Shown here: piece after piece, positions 60,401-64,000 of the stretch
How positions within the stretch are numbered: the first letter of the stretch is position 1
How the letters are laid out: every line of letters begins with the position of its first letter
NCBI RefSeq assembly: GCF_014646375.1
Contig: NZ_BMNI01000002.1
Location: 124,001-188,000, forward strand
Source of the DNA: Nocardioides phosphati
GTDB taxonomy: Bacteria; Actinomycetota; Actinomycetes; Propionibacteriales; Nocardioidaceae
Direction: 5' to 3'
Length of the DNA stretch: 64,000 bases
Notes under the pieces: model-generated
What the model was told of the DNA's origin: nothing
The model's database searches: none
The model's input: the letters and a program-made list of their open reading frames with translations, nothing else
Position numbers and translations under genes: made by a program

Positions 60401-60997
60401 CGCTTCACCGCCACCGGGAGCACACCGACCCTGGTCTCACCGGCCAGCGGCACCTGGATCCGCGGCAACGACATCTACCTGGACTGGAGCCCGGTCGCGG
60501 GCGCAGCGTCCTACCGCGTGACGGCGCGCGACGGCGGCGGCCGGTCGATGGCCGGCACCCCGGCGACCACCCCGGCGACGGCGTGGGCCCCGACCTACAC
60601 CGCTGCCAGCGGCACGTGGACCTGGACCGTGACCGCGCTGGACACCGCGGGGGCGCCGCTGGGCACCTCCGCCGCCCGCACGCTCCAGGTCGACAGCACC
60701 GCCCCGACGCTGGTCTCGCTCACGCCCACCTCGCCGCGCGCAAGCTCCTCGTTCACGGCAACGTTCAGCGAGCCGGTGACGCACGTGGGCCGCTCGACGT
60801 ACCGGATCCGTCGGGCGGGCACGAGCACCTGGCTCAGCGCCACCGTCACGCTCTCCTCCGACCGCAAGCGGGCCCTGCTGAACCCGTCGAGCAACCTGCG
60901 CACCGGGGCGAGCTATGTGATCGCCCTCAGCTCGACGGTGACCGACCTCCGGGGCAACCCGCTCACAGCCGTCTCCCGGACCGTCCGGATCAGCTGA
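57401..60997 (+). CDS. large secreted protein with ten fibronectin-III-like repeats
   Basis: A 1198-residue exported protein: signal peptide (about 1-37, LVALLPTAALAMASPASALA), then ten repeats of about 95-110 residues, each with the core YEVQVDDDPGF-type strand (copies at ARYEVQVDDDPGFG, ASYTVQVDETDDF, AYYELQVSSDQDF, TEYELQLGTDPDF, VSYKVTLKNRVG, ATYEVQVGSHDAN, GMYIVYVSEDEDF, MQYRIQVDDDPGF, GSYELEVYRNADT, ASYRVTARDGGG) and a WRVRAV strand. A C-terminal Ig-like (Big_5-type) domain follows (about 1100-1198). No anchor or LPXTG is present, so it is likely released or bound by others. GGGAGGGG is the ribosome site; TAGCGT (57364-57369) is the likely -10. Confidence 0.85.
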   Translation: MREGSRAPWRRAGRAALVALLPTAALAMASPASALAAPGSLAPTAASTLDNTPTFAWARVTGAARYEVQVDDDPGFGSPALAVSTTNSRLASTTVLPSGDLAWRVRAVTAAGSASAWATAAIHIGAVGVPVPQSPAPDAVLDPPQDVPLLSWSSVAGAASYTVQVDETDDFISPVVTATTKTTSYVAGPLPKGGYFWRVRATRATGVESAFSGVSGFSVGELPAVTGTSPADDPNAEVEDVVLTWDPVAGSAYYELQVSSDQDFNTLVDPHTTNVSATTRVYGTHYSPPVTYDNNQYYWRVRAVDTNGQQAPWSDVQAQFKRVWKDRATPVHPLGDVAGSPTHIDGDPYFQWTPVQHATEYELQLGTDPDFSPNTYAACRVAGTTYTPNQFQINHDTAGATLQDGDDCLVGPGTVYYWRVRPLDRPFPAPGIEGVYSQTQAFVWDDQVIPDSTHLTPAEGETVAVPTLTWTPQRDAVSYKVTLKNRVGSTLKSVTTYATSYTPASLTTALKATDGPFTWSVQAVPAGSAPSVLVHTGSFTVSSTLPTTGAAPLTALAGADPSLPTNRAPALRWEPSPAAATYEVQVGSHDANVDPSQHVWFAATSGSLFGTRSVYPALTDTGTRLLSPGSYDWRVRAYDASGNLVGTGPVNTFRVAQLAAATGQQIALDGTTLDAGEGCSERTSDVADPCADVPATPVFDWEPVDGAGMYIVYVSEDEDFTNLTESLSRLGATSNTRYTPTYAALREALPDSQAGASYYWYVRPCKTASICAASPVSTGLGVTNSFRKRSPAVVLEQPANDTDPTTTDVASPEVTFSWQDYRATNAATTWDRTGEQANQSAMQYRIQVDDDPGFASPLDSQLVDQPTYTAWSKTFPDGELYWRVQAVDAEGNDLTWSPTRELTKKSRPLQQLSPVNGASVAGTPLLSWEAAAYTGSYELEVYRNADTAASSVNRVLTVTTRQPAYVPTAPLPASTGAYVWRVRRHDATTAKYPGPWSAWGRFTATGSTPTLVSPASGTWIRGNDIYLDWSPVAGAASYRVTARDGGGRSMAGTPATTPATAWAPTYTAASGTWTWTVTALDTAGAPLGTSAARTLQVDSTAPTLVSLTPTSPRASSSFTATFSEPVTHVGRSTYRIRRAGTSTWLSATVTLSSDRKRALLNPSSNLRTGASYVIALSSTVTDLRGNPLTAVSRTVRIS

Positions 60998-61030
60998 CCG
61001 CTGATCGGCAAGTACGACTACCCTGCGCAC

Positions 61031-61648
61031 GTGGACTTCTGGGACATCGCGGGCTGGGCGGGCGCGGCCATCGTGGTCGCCTCGCTGCTGCAGCAGCGGG
61101 TGCTCCGCTTCCGCGCGCTCAACCTCGTGGGCTGTGCCGTGCTCCTCTGCTTCAACGCGACGCTCCACGTGTGGCCCATGACCGCGCTCAACGCGCTCTT
61201 CGTCCTGGTCAACGGCTGGTTCGTGCTGCGACTGGTGCGCGAGATGAACGACTCCGCCGCGTTCGAGGTCTTCCCGGTCCAGAGTGACGACAGCTACCTG
61301 GCCCACGTGCTCGAGGTGCACGCGGCCGACATCGGGCGGTTCCAGCCCGACTTCGACCCCTCGACGCTCGGCCAGACCTCCGGCTGCACGATCTACCTCG
61401 TGCAGAAGGCCGACGAGACCGTCGGCGTCGTCGTGCTCGAGATCCAGGGCGACACCGCCGAGGTCCGCCTCGACTACGTCACCCCGAAGTACCGCGACTT
61501 CTCCCCCGGCGAGTTCGTCTGGCGCCGCAGCGGCATGCTCGCGACCAAGGGCGTGCGCCACGTGATCACCTCACCGCGCATGGTCAACGCCTACTACGGC
61601 AACGTCGGCTTCCGCCGCGAGGGCGAGAGCTGGGTGCTCGACGCCTAG
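61031..61648 (+). CDS. YgjV-like membrane domain joined to a cytoplasmic domain
   Basis: A 205-residue protein: three hydrophobic segments in the first 75 residues (AGWAGAAIVVASLLQQR, FRALNLVGCAVLLCFNATLHVWP, ALNALFVLVNGWFVLRLV), matching the YgjV membrane family, then a soluble domain (about 80-205) with GNAT-like features (GVVVLEIQGDTAEVRLDYVTPKYRDF, MVNAYYGNVGFRREGESW). No catalytic residue can be assigned. The GTG at 61031 follows TACCCT (61019-61024) by 6 nt. Convergent with trpD (4-nt overlap). Confidence 0.78.
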   Translation: MDFWDIAGWAGAAIVVASLLQQRVLRFRALNLVGCAVLLCFNATLHVWPMTALNALFVLVNGWFVLRLVREMNDSAAFEVFPVQSDDSYLAHVLEVHAADIGRFQPDFDPSTLGQTSGCTIYLVQKADETVGVVVLEIQGDTAEVRLDYVTPKYRDFSPGEFVWRRSGMLATKGVRHVITSPRMVNAYYGNVGFRREGESWVLDA

Positions 61649-62676
61649 ACCGCCGCGCAGGCGTCGGCCCACGCCGCCAGCTTCGCGGTGGCAGCCCCCG
61701 AGTCGATCGCATCTGCGGCGCGCTGCATGCCGGCCGCGATCTTGGCGAGGATCTCGCCGCCCTCGGTGTCGTGGATCGCGAGCGCAGCACCCGCATTGAG
61801 CACCACCGCGTCACGCACCGGGCCGCGCTCGCCGGCGAGCACCCGGCGTACGACCTCTGCGTTGTACGCCGCGTCCCCGCCGCGCAGGTCCTCGGCCGTG
61901 GCCAGCGGCAGGCCGAGCTCGACCGGGTCGAGCGTGGTGGTCTGCAGGAAGCCGTCGTGGGCGCGGTAGACCGTGGTGGTCGTCGTGGTGGTGATCTCGT
62001 CGAGCCCGTCGTCGCCGCGGAAGACCCAGGCGTCGACGCCTCGCTCGACGAAGACGCCGGCCATCAGCGGCGACATCCGGGCGTCGGCGCAGCCGATCGC
62101 CTGCGCGGCCGGCTTCGCCGGGTTGGCGAGCGGGCCGAGGAAGTTGAAGACCGTGCCGATGCCGAGCTCGCGGCGGGCCTGGGCGGTGTGGCGCATCGCA
62201 CCGTGGAAGGTCGGGGCGAACGCGAACGTGATGCCCGCCGCGTCGTAGACCGCGGTCACCTGCTCCGGCGTGAGGTCGAGACGCACCCCGAGGAGCTCGA
62301 GGACGTCGGCCGAGCCCGCCTTCGAGGACGCCGAGCGGTTGCCGTGCTTGACGACGGGCGCGCCCGCACCGGCCGCGACGATCGCCGACATCGTCGAGAT
62401 GTTCACCGAGTGGGAGCGGTCGCCGCCCGTGCCGACGATGTCGAGCGCGCGGCCCTCGATCGTGAGGGGCGTGGCGTGGGCGTACATCGCCGAGAGCAGG
62501 CCGTCGATCTCGACGAGCGCCTCGCCCTTCGACCGCAGGCCGACCGCGAACCCGGCCACCTGCGCCGGCGTCGCGACGCCCGCGAGGATCTGGCCCATGG
62601 CCCACTCGGCCTGCTCCGTCGTGAGGTCGACGCGGTCGACCAGGGTGGAGAGGACGTCGGGCCAGGTGTGGGTCAT
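61645..62676 (-). CDS. trpD: anthranilate phosphoribosyltransferase
   Basis: A 343-residue enzyme that transfers phosphoribose from PRPP to anthranilate in tryptophan synthesis. Motifs: DIVGTGGDRSHSVNISTM (PRPP site), KHGNRSASSKAGSADVLELLG, TFHGAMRHTAQARRELG, VFNFLGPLANPAKP. A run of seven Thr (ITTTTTTTVY) lies in a surface loop. Minus-strand TAACCT (62689-62684) is 7 nt before the ATG. No other trp gene is near; slot of Rv2192c. Confidence 0.95.
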   Translation of the reverse strand: MTHTWPDVLSTLVDRVDLTTEQAEWAMGQILAGVATPAQVAGFAVGLRSKGEALVEIDGLLSAMYAHATPLTIEGRALDIVGTGGDRSHSVNISTMSAIVAAGAGAPVVKHGNRSASSKAGSADVLELLGVRLDLTPEQVTAVYDAAGITFAFAPTFHGAMRHTAQARRELGIGTVFNFLGPLANPAKPAAQAIGCADARMSPLMAGVFVERGVDAWVFRGDDGLDEITTTTTTTVYRAHDGFLQTTTLDPVELGLPLATAEDLRGGDAAYNAEVVRRVLAGERGPVRDAVVLNAGAALAIHDTEGGEILAKIAAGMQRAADAIDSGAATAKLAAWADACAAV

Positions 62677-62686
62677 GGCCGAGAGG

Positions 62687-63208
62687 TTATCCGGCGCGGC
62701 GACGGCCCGCGCGCCTGATTTCGACGACCGGCTCCTCGCGGAGGCTCTGGCCCACCACGCAGTAGCGGCCGGTCAGCTCGGCGAGCTTCGCGAGCTGGGC
62801 GTCGTCGGCGTCGGTGTCGAGGACGGCCGTGACGACGACCGGCCCGATGCCCACCGGGACGCTGCGGTCGATGCCGAGCGTGCCGCGCGCGTCGAAGGAG
62901 CTCTCCGCGACCAGCTCCGCCCGGCGTACGTCGATGCCCAGGGCCGTCGCGACGCTGCGCAGCGTGACCCCGGCGCAGGCGAGCAGCGCCTGCATCAGCA
63001 GGTCGCCGCTGCAGGCGTCGGAGCCGTCGCCGCCGGTGGCGGAGTGGAGACCGGCGCGCACCGGACCGGCGAAGCCCTCGATCGTCGCGGTGATGCCGGG
63101 CTCGCTCCAGTCCCCCGTTGCCGTGACCGGGGTGGTCGCGGAACCGGGGTCGGCGCGGAACCGCTCCTTGAGCGGCGCCTGGGCAGCGCGGAGCTCCGCG
63201 GCGTCCAT
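62687..63208 (-). CDS. OsmC-family protein
   Basis: A 173-residue OsmC/Ohr-fold protein with GGDGSDACSGDLLMQALLACAGVTLRSVATALG (first Cys in DACSGD, second in ALLACAG) and a C-terminal Cys in GRYCVVGQSLRE. OsmC proteins reduce organic hydroperoxides with such Cys pairs; here the two Cys lie in one helix, as in family subgroups. I chose the ATG at 63208, one base overlapping the upstream stop; a GTG at 63211 is equally possible. Second gene after the receiver-like protein. Confidence 0.87.
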   Translation of the reverse strand: MDAAELRAAQAPLKERFRADPGSATTPVTATGDWSEPGITATIEGFAGPVRAGLHSATGGDGSDACSGDLLMQALLACAGVTLRSVATALGIDVRRAELVAESSFDARGTLGIDRSVPVGIGPVVVTAVLDTDADDAQLAKLAELTGRYCVVGQSLREEPVVEIRRAGRRRAG

Positions 63209-63612
63209 CACGAGCTCGCGGGCACCCGCGCGCGGAGCAGGCCCGTCACGACCGACGCGAGCTGGATCGGGTCGAGCGGCTGGGGAACCGCAGCGTCGGC
63301 GCGCGACCAGGTGGCGAGCCAGGCGTCCTGCGGGCGGCCGGTCAGCACGACCAGCGGCGGGCAGTCGGCGAGCTCGTCGGTCAGCTGGCGCGCGATGCCC
63401 ATGCCGCCGGCGGGCACGGCCTCGCCGTCGAGGATCGCGAGGTCGATGCGCCCGGCATCCATCTGCTGGATGACGACGGGCTCGGTCGCCACCTCGACGT
63501 ACTCCACCTCCGGGAGGTCGGGATGGGGCCGCGAGCCCAGGGCGAGCAGCACCTGCCGCCGCACCGTCGCGTCGTCCGAGTAGACCAGCACCCGCAGTGT
63601 GTTCTCGCTCAC
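63208..63612 (-). CDS. receiver-domain-like protein
   Basis: A 134-residue protein with a CheY-like fold: LRVLVYSDDATVRRQVLLAL at the start, IDLAILDGEAVPAGG with an Asp in the phospho-acceptor position, LVVLTGRPQDAWLATW, and VPQPLDPIQLASVV where Lys is replaced, so it may not signal by phosphorylation. The GTG at 63612 is 7 nt after minus-strand TAGGCT (63625-63620). No output domain. Function unknown. Confidence 0.78.
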   Translation of the reverse strand: MSENTLRVLVYSDDATVRRQVLLALGSRPHPDLPEVEYVEVATEPVVIQQMDAGRIDLAILDGEAVPAGGMGIARQLTDELADCPPLVVLTGRPQDAWLATWSRADAAVPQPLDPIQLASVVTGLLRARVPASS

Positions 63613-63619
63613 GCCGCGC

Positions 63620-63625
63620 AGCCTA
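63620..63625 (-). promoter_or_regulatory. -10 box overlapping the upstream stop codon
   Basis: Minus-strand TAGGCT begins with the TAG stop of the cytochrome oxidase assembly gene and ends 7 nt before the GTG of the receiver-like gene, the same arrangement as at 15926-15931. Confidence 0.5.
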
Positions 63626-64000
63626 CTCCGGGGAGGTGGTCCCGAGAGAGGCACGCCGCTCCAGCATGTCGAGGCGGCGGTCCTCGCGCGCGGCCTCCTT
63701 CATCGAGTCCCGCACCCACTGCACGAAGAGCACGACGAAGAACCCGAGCGCGACCAGGTCACCGGCACCCCAGAGGATCCCGCCGGCGAGCTTCTGGTCG
63801 GCCGCCATCGTCGGCAGCCACGAGCCCATCGGCCCCTGGCGCAGCGCGGCGTAGTGCGACGCGCCGATGATGGCGTCCTGCCCCATGATCGTGACGCCCA
63901 GGAACGCGTGGAACGGGAGCGTGAGGAAGACCATCACGAGCCGGAAGGGCCACGCCACGCGCCCCGGCACCGGGTCGACACCCATCAGCGGCCAGAAGAA
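63623..64000 (-). CDS. cytochrome c oxidase assembly protein (CtaG-type), C-terminal part
   Basis: The last 125 residues of an integral membrane protein that runs off the right edge. Visible: hydrophobic segments (LVMVFLTLPFHAFLGVTIMGQ, DLVALGFFVVLFVQWV), DPVPGR, the motif SWLPTMAADQKLAGGILWGAGD typical of the caa3/CtaG assembly family, and a charged tail ERRASLGTTSPE. The family handles copper during cytochrome oxidase assembly. The TAG stop overlaps the -10 box of the next gene. Confidence 0.82.
   Translation of the reverse strand, partial: FFWPLMGVDPVPGRVAWPFRLVMVFLTLPFHAFLGVTIMGQDAIIGASHYAALRQGPMGSWLPTMAADQKLAGGILWGAGDLVALGFFVVLFVQWVRDSMKEAAREDRRLDMLERRASLGTTSPE

Noticed and set aside
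57706-61287. 1193-residue plus-strand frame overlapping the FnIII-repeat protein and the YgjV-like gene
   Set aside because: Arg-rich out-of-frame translation; the frame at 57401 has a signal peptide and regular repeats.
61966-61990. GTGGTGGTCGTC repeat in trpD as a possible microsatellite or frameshift site
   Set aside because: It encodes seven Thr in frame inside a loop and the gene is intact; nothing suggests phase variation.
1-64000. tRNA, rRNA, CRISPR, insertion sequence or prophage
   Set aside because: No cloverleaf in the intergenic gaps, no spaced repeats, no transposase or integrase motifs and no att-like direct repeats were found by reading.

Overview
The window is high-GC DNA (roughly 70 percent by eye) packed with short-spaced or overlapping genes on both strands. 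GTG starts are frequent and SD-less starts sit just behind TANNNT boxes. Gene content (MraZ/RsmH, DUF3040, SAV_6107 HEPN, class II DAHP synthase, MacS kinase, PASTA kinase, Rv2175c-like protein, DnaQ-UvrC fusion) points to an actinobacterium, most likely Nocardioidaceae (Nocardioides-like). The species cannot be named from sequence alone. As I recall it, the backbone order matches the Mycobacterium tuberculosis stretch Rv2165c to Rv2192c (mraW, mraZ, MTHFR-like, idsA2, Rv2175c, pknL, aroG, plsC, ArsA-like, SRPBCC, fadD15, NlpC/P60, DnaQ-UvrC, trpD), with several accessory blocks inserted.

Layout. 1-1.2 kb: start of the division/cell-wall cluster on the minus strand (rsmH fragment, a small membrane protein, mraZ with an array of MraZ boxes). 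1.3-5.7 kb: MoxR ATPase, DUF58 and transglutaminase operon. 5.7-7.2 kb: DUF3040, methyltransferase and HEPN genes, the latter two behind a perfect LexA box. 7.3-11.7 kb: ArsC-like reductase, DUF4126 protein, phytoene-desaturase-like oxidoreductase, metF and a polyprenyl synthase. 11.8-12.9 kb: a three-gene overlapping operon of a Rv2175c-like DNA-binding protein, a guanyl-specific RNase and its barstar. 13-18.3 kb: LysM-transglycosylase, PASTA kinase, endonuclease IV, SRPBCC and a zinc-ribbon membrane protein. 18.3-22.6 kb: aroG facing the murL-murD2 pair, an alternative route to D-glutamate in peptidoglycan. 22.6-28.6 kb: accessory block with a VOC protein, an SOS-box DUF222/HNH protein, a SigE-type sigma factor flanked by two membrane proteins with large extracellular domains, and a secreted protein. 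28.7-36.2 kb: glpK, a MacS-type two-component operon that includes a flavin reductase, plsC, a hydrolase and ROK glucokinase.

36.3-51.3 kb holds a Tad/Flp pilus system in two parts. A TadE/TadG-like pair (36.3-37.9 kb) is separated by an ArsA/SRPBCC/fadD block from the main operon cpaB-cpaE-cpaF-tadB-tadC, which is run together by 4-nt overlaps with its own histidine kinase and response regulator. TadB carries an N-terminal von Willebrand A domain. Two separate Flp pilin genes follow, divided by an intrinsic terminator; the second (55 aa) is short and easily missed. 51.3-55.4 kb carries cell-envelope proteases and an NlpC/P60 hydrolase in one minus-strand run, then two small Cys-rich proteins. 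55.5-64 kb: DnaQ-UvrC fusion, a 1198-residue secreted protein with ten fibronectin-III-like repeats, a YgjV-like membrane protein, trpD, OsmC, a receiver-like protein and the C-terminal part of a cytochrome c oxidase assembly protein.

Cell-wall work dominates: dcw genes, MurL/MurD2, PASTA kinase, LysM-transglycosylase, NlpC/P60, M48 and the Tad pilus. I saw no tRNA, rRNA, CRISPR array, insertion sequence or prophage. About two dozen genes look leaderless, with a -10 box 5 to 7 nt before the start codon. No stretch above 300 bases lacks a gene; the longest gap is about 270 bases, before the first pilin.
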